Of a stretch of DNA of 64,000 nucleotides, positions 1 through 10,695 are shown piece after piece. The stretch is taken from the NCBI GenBank assembly GCA_958295665.1, contig OY282558.1, forward strand, positions 64,406,789 to 64,470,788, written 5' to 3'. The position numbers and the translations under genes are program-made. A model generated the notes under the pieces. It was not told the DNA's origin. It was given only the letters and a program-made list of their open reading frames with translations, and ran no database searches. How positions within the stretch are numbered: position 1 is the stretch's first letter; each line of letters starts with the position of its first letter. This DNA comes from Tipula vernalis. Taxonomy: Eukaryota; Arthropoda; Insecta; Diptera; Tipulidae.

Positions 1-548
1 AATTTGGCTTAATTTTTTTTAAATAAAATTCTAGCCACACTTTCTGGAAAGAACTTTATCTAAAAAAAATTAAGCCGAAATTAACATTAACAACCATTAA
101 CAACTTTAAAGCCTCTTCAAAAAAATAGCGATTTGTAGATGTAATAGTCTTATTTGGACGCGACGATATGTATCACACAAAAAGGAGAAAAGTACTAACC
201 TTTTATATTTAAAAATGTACATCTTCTACAAGAAATATCCTTTGCTACAAAATATTGTACGCGTAAAACCGGTTTTAAACATTTCTGTTGTTTTTCGTAA
301 TGTCATGTTCAAACATAGTTCGCAATGAAACGTTTCGAAGTGGACATGTTTTTTTGTAATGGTTTTATATAAATACGCAATTGTACACATCCGAATACCC
401 GTTACTACCAATTGTTTACGCGCATTACAACAAGAACATTATTGGTGAATATTTTTCAGACGAAATCAGGTGCACATACATTCTTATGAGATTTGTATTT
501 TTATTTTATAAATATTTGTCAATAAGTATGCTTATATTTTGTTTGCAG
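1..548. other. AT-rich flank, no gene seen
   Basis: No convincing coding signal, RNA gene or repeat was found on either strand. The last bases (539-548) look like an intron end: a T-rich stretch followed by TTTGCAG, a good 3' splice acceptor for the frame that follows. Confidence 0.5.
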
Positions 549-682
549 ACAACGTTTCATTTTTGCCAAAAAATGCCACCGATAAAAGACCTATTGAACA
601 AGTTCCGGCAAAAACGAAGAAGGCGAAAGTCATAACTGCAGCTGGAACATCAACGAGTCAACGTCTGATCAACGTGAAATTA
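549..682 (+). pseudogene. Exon-like open frame cut by a retroelement
   Basis: A ~45-codon frame starts after the acceptor-like TTTGCAG at 542-548 and encodes a Lys/Thr/Ser-rich peptide (…PAKTKKAKVITAAGTSTSQ…). It runs into the 12-bp TSD of the LINE derivative at 683-1446. Beyond that insertion (from 1447) the frame hits a stop within a few codons, although a neighbouring frame stays partly open to about 1540. I do not recognise the product. It may be a host exon disrupted by the insertion or the start of the degraded Gypsy gag that follows. The splice-site reading and the short length are weak evidence. Confidence 0.2.
671..682. repeat. Left 12-bp target-site duplication
   Basis: AACGTGAAATTA is repeated exactly at 1447-1458. 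A perfect 12-bp duplication flanking an element that ends in an AAT-rich tail is the signature of target-primed reverse transcription (LINE-type integration). Confidence 0.85.
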
Positions 683-1446
683 CTTTGGTGGTTTGGCGTC
701 TATTGGAAGGGGGGATCAAAGTTGAGTAGATTAATCTACCACCTCCGTAACCTTCCAGTAGGGTGCGCATCACGTGAGCTGTTCTGGTCTTGTCAATAGG
801 CAGCTGCGTGATGGGTACAATTGTGTAAGGGATAACCTGTTCACAATTCACAAGTGTACGTACTGCCTCCTCGTGGCAACCACTGGTAACTAAGGCCACT
901 GGGAACATTTTTGGCCATTTGGCACAGGCCAAAGTACGGCGCTAAAGGAGAAAACCTTGACAAAAAACCCTAATCTAAGGTGGAACAGCATATGCCGAAA
1001 GATGAATGGCTGATAGGTTAATCAGCCCAAAATATGCGGACTCTGGATACCAGGCACCCTCCAGTTTTATTTAGCCTTCCTGTAGTAAAGCTGGGTGACC
1101 TACAGGTGATTTGCAATTCCGAGCAACTCGTAAGAGTAAAATCAAACGGAATACGGGGCAGGAGTAGGAATATACGGGAGTGGGACAACCCTCTCGAGGT
1201 CCTTGAGCTCCAATGCTACCGTCTTTCTAGCGGAACTACATGCTGTAGTAAACATCTAGGAGGGAGAGCACTAAGCCCAGATAGTATGCATCACGTACCG
1301 GGAGGCAGTATCGTCAGGTTCATTAAGAACCTGAATATTGACTGGACGGATAATTAAGCAGGGGCCAGCACAATAGATCTTTTAGGTCGCAGTGCGAAGT
1401 GGCTGATCGCCCGCATGGCCCCTCCAATAATAATAATATAAATAAT
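683..1446 (+). mobile_element. Short non-autonomous LINE derivative (764 bp)
   Basis: The element is bounded by a perfect 12-bp TSD and ends in an (AAT)n tail (1426-1446). Its first ~400 bp match the 5' leader of LINE copy C (45323-45690): both carry GGTGGAACAGCATATGCC, the phrase CTCTGGATACCAGGC and CCTCCAGTTTTA in the same order. After about 1084 it departs from ORF1 and instead shows a remnant that looks like LINE RNase H (frame reading NATVFLAELHAVVN near 1205-1250, which contains the usual AE of the second catalytic block) and a 3' UTR. ORF1, endonuclease and RT are absent, so it must have been copied in trans. Its 3' UTR differs from those of LINE copies A and B, so it is either a chimera or an internally deleted member of a third subfamily. 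Confidence 0.75.
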
Positions 1447-1458
1447 AACGTGAAATTA
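1447..1458. repeat. Right 12-bp target-site duplication
   Basis: Exact copy of 671-682 (AACGTGAAATTA), directly after the AAT-rich tail. Confidence 0.85.
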
Positions 1459-1924
1459 TTCTAGAAGCAAATCGCTTGCAAAGCCGCGAATCACGAGTGT
1501 CTGAAACAATCGTAACTCAGTTCTAGATGATGATCAAGCTGCGTTAATTCTTTGGAGTCTGGAATGCGTCGGTGAAATATATCGTTTGACACGAACCATG
1601 GTGCATATAATATGATCATATAGATGATGTATATAGATAAAGACTCGAGAGCATCCAATATTGCTTTTGTTATAGATCGCAGAAATAATTTTACAAACTG
1701 TTATGTTTAACAAATCAGAATTAAAATTAAATAAATAGAAATAGCCTATCCCTCCCCTATGTAACCTGTTGTATGTACCTGTATTTACTATATTTGAAAA
1801 GTACCTTTGTGTGGGATAATACATTCAACAGTTGAGTTGTAGTCGAAAATTTGAAATGTTACACGATTTTAAGTTGAACGGTGGAAAAGATATTTTGTTA
1901 AAAAGTCAATTAAAGTGAACTGGA
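1459..1924. other. No gene seen
   Basis: Continuation of the sequence interrupted at 682. Short open frames only and no recognised domain. It leads into the Gypsy gag remnant without a visible LTR. Confidence 0.4.
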
Positions 1925-2700
1925 ATGGCAATAATCTGGTCAATAGAGCAATTTGACGTGGAAAGTGGACAATTTGTAGAGTGTGTGTCTAATGATTTAA
2001 AAGTGAATAAAGTCGATGAAGGGTTTTCCCTGCATATTTTTTGATACTATAGAGGTCCTAAGTTATATACAATTTTAAAGTCGCTTATAATACCAAAGCA
2101 ACCAAAATATCTCGATTATGCAGCAATTGTGAAAACATTAACAGGTCATTTCGCACCTAAAACTAACAAAAGAGTCGAGCGGTTTTTGTTTTCACAAGCA
2201 GTACAAAAAGAGGGAGAATCAATTGCTGATTTAATTGTAAAATTAAAAAATTCGTGTAAGCTTGGAGAGTTTTTGGATGATGCACTTGCGAATGAACTTA
2301 TAGTCGGGCTTAAAGCAAATGCAATCTAACAAGAAGTCTTAAAATATGCGGCCGAAAAGTTTGAAAAGTACTGTGAGGTTGCAGCAAGAAAGCTCACTCA
2401 GGTACCAAACCCATTCTTTAACTATTTATTTAATTTATATATTCAAGACAATAAAGCACATGGATCGAAATAAAAGCAAGGTCATACAGAAGTCAATCTA
2501 ATAATAGTCGAAACTGTAATCAATCACGAACTTCATCGAGTACTCAGGAAAGAAGCGCAAATCGATCATCGAGAATTACGAATGCTAAATTATGTACAAG
2601 TGGAGTGAGAAATCATCTTGAAAGTCAATGTACTGCCAAATCTTGGAGATGGTATAGCTGCAATAAATTTGGTTGATGGAATATCAACAAATCACTCTAA
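1925..2700 (+). pseudogene. Gypsy-type Gag remnant
   Basis: Broken frames give a recognisable Gypsy capsid: an IEQFDVESGQF-like start near 1946, then KTLTGHFAPKTNKRVERFLF and QKEGESIADLIVKLKNSCKLG at 2132-2270, ending in ANELIVGLK. A degenerate zinc-knuckle region follows near 2590-2680 (…LESQCTAKSW…SCNKFG). Capsid and nucleocapsid normally package the element RNA. Multiple stops and frameshifts make this copy dead. It is followed by the satellite-bearing insertion at 2735-5030, and pol resumes after it. No LTR was found. Confidence 0.7.
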
Positions 2701-3004
2701 CGGTATACTCATTTACCGTTTTATTTAAAGACATCTCCGTCCCCTTTTTCCAGAGTTTAAATTTATCGCTCTTTTAGAGCTCTTTATAAAAATTTTCGCT
2801 CTTGCTCCCAATACATTTTTTTTTTTTTCAGTTTGCTTTTACGCTCTTACCCTCTAATGATAAACCCCAAAAAAAATGATTTCGCTTTTTCAAAGTGATT
2901 TAAATTTTTATTTTTAATTTTGCTCTTTAAAAAGAGAGCGTTAATTCTAAAAATATGGCTCCCAACCCATTCTACAGAGCCATTGAAGAAAATACATAAG
3001 TTCT

Positions 3005-3125
3005 ATAATATGGCCTATATGGCCCATTAGGATGGAACTTGGCTATTTCTTAACCGATTGTGATGCAATTTGACATGTTCGTTGGAAATGAGATTTTTAA
3101 ATGATTTTCCTAATTCCGAGATGCT
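3005..3125 (-). repeat. Single inverted satellite unit
   Basis: GGATGGAACTTGGCTATTTC followed by TTAACCGATTGTG is the reverse complement of the unit repeated forward downstream (…AATCGGTTAAGGAATAGCCAAGTTCCATCC…). So the array has one arm facing the other way, separated from it by an AT-rich palindrome. Confidence 0.7.
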
Positions 3126-3269
3126 ACACTAACATTAGCGTGCTGTTACCCATTTTTTCTTATTTTTCTTTGATTGCGACTAAATTTCCCGGCAGATGTA
3201 TAATAAATATATCAATATGAGTAATCTAAACAGGTTACGGCAGATGTATAATAATTATTATTATTTTAA

Positions 3270-3311
3270 GTTACTCATATTGATATATTTAAATATATCA
3301 ATATGAGTAAC
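3270..3311. repeat. Perfect 42-bp palindrome
   Basis: The 21-bp arm starting GTTACTCATATTG at 3270 is followed without spacer by its exact reverse complement, which ends at 3311 in CAATATGAGTAAC. Part of the arm (AATATATCAATATGAGTAA) also occurs at about 3205-3223, next to a duplicated GGCAGATGTATAATAA. Confidence 0.85.
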
Positions 3312-3374
3312 ATAAAAAGCTATTGCCTTTGGCAGTTTCCGTAATCCATGCAGCTGTCGAGGTTTTTCTGCTGT

Positions 3375-4670
3375 TGGCCATATTCCATAACTTTATCTAA
3401 AAATTATTTTAGAATCCCACTTCCAACGCATATATTGAATTGCATCACAATCGGTTTAGGAATAGCTATGTTCCATCTAAATTTTTCATACTTCAGAAAC
3501 TCATCTAAAAATCATTTTAGAATAAAATTTTGATCACGCAAGTCAAATTTCACTAAAATCGGTTAAGGAATAGCCAAGTTCGATCCTAGTTGGCCATATT
3601 TCAGAACTTCATCTAAAAATCATTTTAGAATCTTATTTCCAACGCACATGTCACATTGTATCACAATCGGTTAAGGAATAGCCAAGTTCCATCCTAGTTG
3701 GCCATATTCCAGAACTTCACTCTAAAAATCATTGTAGAATCCCGTTCTCATGGCGCATGTCAAATTTCTCTAAAATCCAGAACTTCATCCCATTTCCAAT
3801 GCACATGCCGAATTGCATCCCATTTACATCGCGCGTGTCAAATTTCACTAAAATTTGTTAAGGAATAGCCAAATTCCATCCTATTTAGCTATATTCCAGA
3901 ACTTCATCTAAAAATCATTTTAGAATCCCATTTCCAACGCACATGTCAAATTTAACTCAAATCGGTTAAAGAAAAGCGAAGTTTCACCATAATTGGCCAT
4001 ATTCCAGAACTTCATCTAAAAATCATTTTAGAATTCCATATCCATTGCGCATTTTAAATTTCACTAAAATCAGTTAAAGAATAGCCAAGTTCCATCCTAG
4101 TTGGCCATATTCCAGAACTTTATCCATAAATCATTTTAGAATCCCATTTCCAACGCACATGTCAAATTTCATTCAAATCGGCTAAGGAACAGCCAAGTTC
4201 CATCCCAACTGGCCATATTCCAGAACTTCATCCAAAAATCATGTTAGAATTCCATTTCCAACGCACATGTCAAATTTCACTCAAATCGGTTAAGAAATAG
4301 CCAAGTTCCACCATAATTGGCCATATTCCAGAACTTCATCCAAAAGTCATTTTAGAATCCCACGTCCATTACGCATTGTAAATTTCACTAAAATCGGTTA
4401 AGGAATAGCCAAGTTCCATCCTAATTGGCCATATTCCAGAACTACACCTAAAAATCAATTTAGAATCAGATTTCCATAGCGCATGACAAATTTCACTAAA
4501 TTCTGTTAAGGAATAGCCAACTTCCATCCTAGTTAGCCATATTCCAGAACTTCACCTAAAATCATAAAATTTCACTAAAATCAGTTAAGGAATAGCCAAG
4601 TTCCATCCTAGTTGGCCATATTCCAGAACTTTACCCAAAAATCATTTTAGAATCTCATTTCCAATGCCCG
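3375..4670 (+). repeat. ~110-bp tandem satellite array
   Basis: About a dozen diverged head-to-tail units. Landmarks recurring every ~105-112 bp are GGCCATATTCCAGAACTTCA, AAAATCATTTTAGAATCCCA, TTCCAACGCACATGTCAAAT and ATCGGTTAAGGAATAGCCAA. Some units are shortened, for example near 3770-3800 and 4550-4580. Non-coding; no function is evident. Confidence 0.85.
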
Positions 4671-5030
4671 TGCATCTGTTCGCTAATAAAACAATGGCTT
4701 TCGAAAGAAATTTAGAAGGTTTTGAATGTAACTGTTTGCCGTAATAACAAGAGCAAGAGAAATATAATGATGACGTTTTTATTCATCGGAGCAGAGCGTA
4801 TTTATTTTCTCAATATAGCGCAATAACAAAGAGCGAAAATATGATAACTCAAACGCAATAGTGGAAGAGCAAGAGCCTTATAATAAAAATAATGCTCCAG
4901 TTCTTCAGAGCGATATTTTTTTTTACAATATCGCTCTTTATAAAGAGCTCTTTAATAGTTTTTATTATCGCTCTTGAACAAAAATGAAGAGCGAAGAGCA
5001 AAGTGAAATCCCATTTTAAACTCTGCTTTT

Positions 5031-5675
5031 TTCAGTCGGTAATGGATCAAATTCTAAAAGATCTAGAAAATGTGGAATGTTATTTAGACGATATTTTAAT
5101 TGGGATAGAAATAAACTAGAATGCGAAGGTAGTTTGAATGCAGTATTAGTCCGTCTTAATGAATTTAATGTAAAAATAAATTCAGGAAAATGACAGTAGA
5201 CAGTATAAAAAATTTCATTTTTTCAGACAAGTTGCCGCCAGATAGCAAGCAGGTAGTTGAACCTACCAAAAATAGAATTTTGAATGAAACTTATCAATTT
5301 GTTATGTATGGTTGGCCTCAGAATGTTTCAAATTGGTTATCACAACAAACGAGTGCATTTGTTATGTGACGATAATTGTATTTTTTTATATGTTTAGAGT
5401 CGTTATACCCAAAGAGTTGCAGTCGGAAGTTCTCAAGTTATTACATAAAATTCATTAAGGTATAGTCAAAATGTAAATTTGTCACGTGCATACTTTTGTT
5501 GGAAGGGAACTGACAGAGATTTAGAAAAGGTATTCAAAGAATGTCTCGTTTGCCAACAAACGCAAAATAGAAAAACTGTGGTCGTGGAAACTACAATGCG
5601 GGAAGCCCAATATCCTTTCGAGAGGATACATATTGATTTCATCTTCTTTCATAAGCATAACTAGTAAAATCACCT
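5031..5675 (+). pseudogene. Gypsy-type RT and integrase remnant
   Basis: The block opens with an RT fragment: MDQILKDLENVEC and then YLDDILIG (the polymerase Tyr-x-Asp-Asp box) at 5042-5110, followed by RLNEFNVKINSG. After a degraded gap, the integrase zinc-binding region appears near 5405-5570 (IPKELQSEVLKLLHK…; then KECLVCQQTQNR with the Cys pair), followed by the start of the catalytic core (FERIHIDF, first Asp) at 5617-5640. Stops and frameshifts are frequent. It is probably the same insertion as the Gag remnant at 1925-2700, split by the satellite element. Confidence 0.75.
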
Positions 5676-6944
5676 CCGTATCAACCACAGTCGAATGGTC
5701 TTGCACAATGAAATGTTCAATCCGTAGAAAAAGCTTAATCACTCGAGATTATTTAAAGAAACATGGCGTTGATTTGCATGTCATTGAGTGGGTTGTCTTT
5801 CAGGTTATTTGAAATTTTCGAGAGCAGATGCGATATTTTCCAGATTATTTGGGGGATTATTGAAGTTTGTTCTCTGTTGGAGATTAATCAAAATTATAAT
5901 GGCCTTGAGCTTGATATTATAGACTTTAAAACTAATTCCAGAATTTTAAAAATTCGAATTTCAAATTTAAGGACCGGGCACTTTTTAAGAGATTATGTGA
6001 ATCTTTTTGAGATATTTGAGTATATTTAAAATTATATTCGAGATTATCTATAGAGAATGTCTTCGAGATTTTTTCAAAATTTAGATGAGTTTGTCAAGGC
6101 TTGCATGATTATGCTCACATAAGATGCAAAAATTCTAAAAAAAAGGCTGCGGTGCTTTGCCTGTTATAATGTGGAATTCATGGACCAATCCACATTTGTT
6201 GTTGCTAAATTTTGTTTGTACAAGAAAAATCTGCCAGCAATCGTTTTTGAATGATTTTGATTCAATTTTTGCAGGTGCATAACCCTTTGTGTATGGCCCG
6301 CAGGCCTTTAGTTATAATTGGGTGTTTTGTTACATGTATTTGTTTATTTTAAAATCCTGCCTGCTTAATTACGCATTGCATAACTGCTCGTGTAATATTT
6401 AGTTGCTGACATTCATGCGAATTTCATGAATATAATATACGAACAATAAAATTGGTATGAATTCATTTTTATTTTCATTTGCCGTGGCTTATATCACTTA
6501 TATATTATTATGATAATAAAATACTTATTTAAAATAAGTATTTTATTATCATAATAAGAATATAATATGCTTTGTTCAACATTTAGGGGAATTATGGTAC
6601 GTGCATTGTACATATTGTATAATATGCACGAGTAATAGGATCATTTACATATTTATCAGGAGCTGTTTGATTTTTAGAAGTGCTAGAAATATTTTTTCCT
6701 CTGGGAGATTGGCCGAAACTTCCATTTTCATCTTAAAACTTTTCATATTACTCTGATTAGGCCTCGATTTTATATCTTGCAGTTGCACTAAACTAATAAC
6801 TTGATAGTTGGCCGAACCAATCGTTTAATATTTCTACTCACCGGGATACTTTTCGAACTATTTTTCCTACCAAGTAATTTCGTCACATTGATCCCATTCT
6901 AACATTTTAGAATGATGCTTTCCTTTCTTGGGTTATTCTGATCC
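5676..6944. other. Intergenic AT-rich sequence
   Basis: No recognised coding or RNA feature apart from the long hairpin at 6505-6557. G+C rises sharply at about 6945, where LINE copy A begins. Confidence 0.4.
6505..6557. repeat. 26-bp-arm perfect hairpin
   Basis: The arm TTATTATGATAATAAAATAC with ATTTATT-type continuation (6505-6530) is separated by one A from its exact complement (6532-6557). It could extrude as a cruciform or be the core of a small MITE. No TSD was identified. Confidence 0.8.
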
Positions 6945-7232
6945 ATGTAAGTAGAATTCGAGCCTTATAATTGCCGTCGCCTCCGGGTCCACGCTCATTG
7001 AGCGGGTGTTAATAAGTGACCTAGGTTTAAGGCGGGTCACGCTAAATGATGGCAAATGGGCCGGATTAAGATGTAAAGCGACCCGTGCTGACGATCTGCC
7101 AGGCTGGGGGCCCATTTAACAAAGCCCAAACGTGAACGGAGCCCTCTGGATATCTGGCGACCTCCAGTTGAAATTAGCCTTACCTGCGTATACGGATCTC
7201 TGCGCAGGCGGACCTTTATTTCTCCGATACTT

Positions 7233-7965
7233 GTGGGAATCATAATGGAAAGATCAAACAATAACAAAACCAAGGGCACCGGCTCTCCTCAAAAGAAGGT
7301 ATCAGTGAAGGGAGGTACCTCGAACCAGGCGGGTGGGGCCTCTAAGGTTGCAAAGGTGGTTGACTCTATTGCACCAGTCCCGGGAGTTAGCGGTACCAAC
7401 GCAGCAAAGGAGAGTGGGATGAGAGACATTCCTCCGGCAAAAAGGCCGGCTGCCCGAGGGGCAGCTCACGGAAGAACTAAGAACATCAGTAGCTTGGGCA
7501 AGGAGCACTATGGGCTGCGAAAGCTCGGAAAGGGACCATGTGTCGAAAAGACAGCGGTCCCAGGACGAGGTGGAAGTACTCGACAGCAAGCGGGCCAAGT
7601 TGTCTGACACAAAGCCGAGCTCTAACTTAGGGACAAAGCTATTCAGCGATGTCCTGAGGGAGCATGTGTTGATGGTAGCTGTAATTGACGAAAGTCAAGA
7701 AGATGAAAGCATCACAGGGGAAAAATCGAGGTTGGTGTATAATGCACTCAACCTCGTCTTTTTAAAGGTCCTGGGAGCAAATCCAGGACCACCCCCATCC
7801 TGCAGAGATGCGGGATGGTATCACGGGCGTGTGAAGATGACTGTATGCTTGGAATCTAGATCTGTAAATCTGTATAAAAAGGCTATAGCCAAAGTAGGGA
7901 AGGTGTGGCAAGGCCGGGAGGAAATTCCCAGCAGGCCGAGGGCATGTGTCTGGCTGCCATCCTGG
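7233..7965 (+). pseudogene. LINE copy A ORF1 remnant
   Basis: ORF1 of this LINE group encodes a basic RNA-binding protein. The start ATG at 7242 or 7245 follows a leader shared with copy C. The first frame is Lys/Gly/Pro-rich (KKVSVKGGTSNQAGG…). A shift near 7510-7600 moves to a frame containing KRQRSQDEVEV and …KRAKLSD, matching the KRQRSQ basic motif of copy C ORF1. The tail reaches RPRACVWLP, the opening of the DUF4780-like domain seen in copy C. It then jumps directly into ORF2 sequence at ~7960, so the rest of the domain is deleted. Confidence 0.7.
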
Positions 7966-9843
7966 ACCAACTAGAGCAAAAATGAAGAATTATTGGAGGA
8001 TTTGTTGCCGTCAAGTGCTATGGAGCCCCCGACGACCGTTGGGGAGCTGGAGGACATGGAGGCTAGCGTTACTAGCGCATGCAACCGATCCTTTCGTGAC
8101 GCCTGCCCATATGCTAAGCCTAGGGGTATTCAAAAACCAGTATGGTTCCCCAGGGAACTGGGAACCTATCGTAAGGCTTGTAGGATAGCCTTTAATAGAG
8201 CCAAAAATACAAGGGAGGCTCAGGATTGGGACTCCTTTAAGGAGAAACTCGGAATTTATAAGAAAGAATTAAGAAAGGCACAAAGGAGGTCTTGGAGAAT
8301 CTTCTGTGATAAAATAGAAGAGGTATCCGAAACCTCCCGCCTTAGGAAGATTCTTTCCAAAAGTACAGCTAGTCCCAGTTTTTTGATAAAACCGGAGGGA
8401 TCTTGGATAGCTTCTAGTGGAGAATCTCTGGAGTTTCTCTTCGAGACACTCTTTCCAGGGAGCTTTGAAGACCTGTTGGTGCGTAGCAATCATCAGGAAT
8501 CGCTGTCAGTGTTCTCAGAGGATATCGTAACCAGGAAAGGGATCCTATGGGCACTGAGGGGTTTTAAACCATTTAAATCGGTTGGTCCGGATCAAATTAT
8601 ACCAGCGGAACTTCAAAACAACTCAGTAATTATTCTTCCCTACCTGGAAGCTATATTCAAAGGGTGTTTGAAGCTGGGCTATATTCCTAGGTATTGGACG
8701 GAGGTCAATGTGGTGTTCATACCGAAAGCGGGGAAAAGCTCACATGACAATCCTAAGGACCTAAGACCAATAACTCTATCATCCTTTCTTTTGAAAACTT
8801 GGAAAGGCTGCTGGATGCATACATTAGAGATAAAATAAGTGCCAGGAAGTGGGCACCGTCTCAGCATGCGTACACAAAGGATAGATCTTTGGACACTGCT
8901 CTGCACGCCTTGGTGTGTACGATTGAGAAATCGATTAGTTCGAAGGAATTCTGTTTGGTGGCCTTCCTGGATATAGAGGGCGCCGTTAATAATGTGGAAG
9001 CGGAGGCAATCAAGGAGGGATTATCATTTTTGGAGGTGGACGTTCCTCTGAGAAAGTTAATTAATTATATGCTGGGAAGCAGGATTGTTAGCTCGAAGTT
9101 GGGGGACTCCACCATCAAGAGGCGAGTAACTAGGGGAACCCCACAGGGGGATTTCTATCCCTTCTTCTCTGGAACATAGTGGTAAACGGGTTACTACTAG
9201 AATTGGAGAGAGAGGCTATTGAAGTTATCGCATACGCAGACGACGTAGCTTTAGCTGTTACCGGGAAACTCCTGGGCACGATTGTAGACGTAATGCAGAA
9301 TGCGCTTACCATCGTTACGAAATGGGCTGACAAATGTGGACTTGGTATTAACCCTTCCAAGACAGAGCTGGTTCTCTTCACTAAGAAATACAAAATCCCG
9401 GTAGTTGTCCCTCCTACCTTAAATGGCACGAGACTTGATTTTACGGAGAGCTAGATATCTGGGCATTATCTTAGACAGTAAGCTCAGTTGGAGGCCCAAC
9501 ATGCTGGAGAGAATAAACAAAGCTTATAAGGTAACTTATAAAAGTAAGATTGAGAGGGTGCAAAGAACAGCCATTGAGGTCGACACCGACAAGTTCGTTA
9601 GAGGTTATGTTGCACCTTTTTCCGGTCGACATTTGTGGCAAACAGATGGCGGCAAATAAGGCTGTATGAATTGAAGCCGTCTCTCAGTGGAGGTGTCTCA
9701 GTACAGGACACTCTACTATCGTTAGATCGTTGAAGGATGAGCTGGCGAATCTTGACTACATTAAACCTACTCTACGCTTCGAGAAGCGATTTCGAACCTC
9801 CTTCCCTTCAAGGAAATCCTGGAGGGATAGACCGTTATTGTAA
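7966..9843 (+). pseudogene. LINE copy A reverse transcriptase remnant
   Basis: Aligns throughout with copy B RT (residues from the linker after the endonuclease onward). Damage visible by comparison: a lost C near 8799 (GAAAACTTGG for GAAAACCTTGG); a frame break in the TPQG block at ~9145; a 2-bp loss at ~9445; a ~140-bp deletion at ~9525; a ~20-bp deletion near 9575; and an in-frame TAA at 9841-9843 before RNase H. The YADD box survives (IAYADDVALAVTG at 9226-9265). In the palm block, copy B's FLDIEGAFNNV reads FLDIEGAVNNV here. Confidence 0.85.
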
Positions 9844-10695
9844 ATCGAAGCTTTGCAATTCTTCACAGATGGCTCCAAGCTAGAAGGCAAAGTGGGAGCT
9901 GGAGTATTATGTGACAAATTAAATGTAAACATTTCTATTCGTCTCCCTGATTACTGCAGCGTGTACCAAGCTGAAGTCGTAGCGATTGAGGAGGTCATGA
10001 CGTGGTTGAAGCATAATGTGGCATCCTCAGATGATATCACAGTCTATGTAGACAGTCAAGCGGCGATCCGATCGTTAGAATCGGTGTCTTTGGCGTCACG
10101 GGTGGCGTTGAGTTGTCACTCATCTCGAAATGAGATGGGTGAGCATTTCAATATCCCGGTAATCTGGGTCCCAGGTCACTCGGGCGTCATGGGGAACTGC
10201 AGGGCGGATGAACTTGCTAGGCATGGTACGACTCTCCAGCTGCAACCGGAAAGGGCAAGTCTGTGGAGGCCTATCACAGCGCTGAGACAAGCACTTGGGA
10301 AGCAGGCGCTATCCTCAGCGGGGGAAAGGTGGTCTAACACCCTCACCTGTAGAGTTGCAAGACAAGTTTGGCCAAAGCTGGACTTGGGGCGCACTAGGGC
10401 ATTAACATCTCTACGCAGACGTGAACTAAGAACGATCGTAGGAATTCTCACGGGACACTGCCTTTTTGAAGAACATGCAAGAAGGTTGGGTCTGGAGGCA
10501 AATGACTTCTGCAGAAGCTGCTTGGACGAAGAGGAGGAAAAGACGTTGGTCCACATCCTTTGCTCATGTCCAGCATTGGCACTCAGAAGGCACAAACACT
10601 TGGGCAAGTTCAGGATGGACTGCCTCTCGGATCTCGAAAACATTAAAGTGCGGGACGTCTTGCACTACATAAGTAGCTCGAAATGGTTCCAATAG
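9844..10695 (+). pseudogene. LINE copy A RNase H and C-terminal zinc knuckle
   Basis: An open frame of about 280 residues follows the in-frame TAA; it has no ATG at its beginning and is the C-terminal part of ORF2. All four RNase H acidic positions are present: FFTDGSK, QAEVVAIEE, YVDSQAAI and NCRADELA. A C-terminal CxxC…H…C knuckle (FCRSCLDEEEEKTLVHILCSC) follows, as in other LINEs with RNase H. RNase H would remove the RNA template strand during target-primed reverse transcription. Its intactness contrasts with the ruined RT upstream, which may be chance. Confidence 0.85.

Larger units (their letters stand above)
2735..5030. mobile_element. Inverted-repeat element housing a satellite array
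   Basis: A ~2.3-kb block interrupts the Gypsy remnant. Its ends carry a short inverted match (AGAGTTTAAA at 2752-2761; TTTAAACTCT at 5015-5024). Each end also has a GCTCTT-rich subterminal region in mirror orientation (2769-2945 and 4740-5010), for example GAGCTCTTTATAAA on the left and TTTATAAAGAGCTC on the right. The centre is a ~110-bp tandem array plus one inverted unit. There is no coding capacity. It resembles non-autonomous DNA elements that carry internal minisatellites, but I cannot assign a superfamily. Gypsy sequence between the zinc knuckle and the RT active site is missing at this point, so the insertion was not clean or was followed by deletion. Confidence 0.5.

Noticed and set aside
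1534..1824. 96-codon minus-strand frame
   Set aside because: AT-rich, Tyr/Ile/Asn-rich, no domain and no supporting context.
3375..4670. CRISPR-like array
   Set aside because: Repeats are ~110 bp, diverged, contiguous and without unique spacers; eukaryotic satellite fits.
10176..10643. Long minus-strand frame opposite LINE A RNase H (and the same opposite copy B at 40310-40777)
   Set aside because: It mirrors the coding strand of a recognised domain; its conservation follows from the sense frame.
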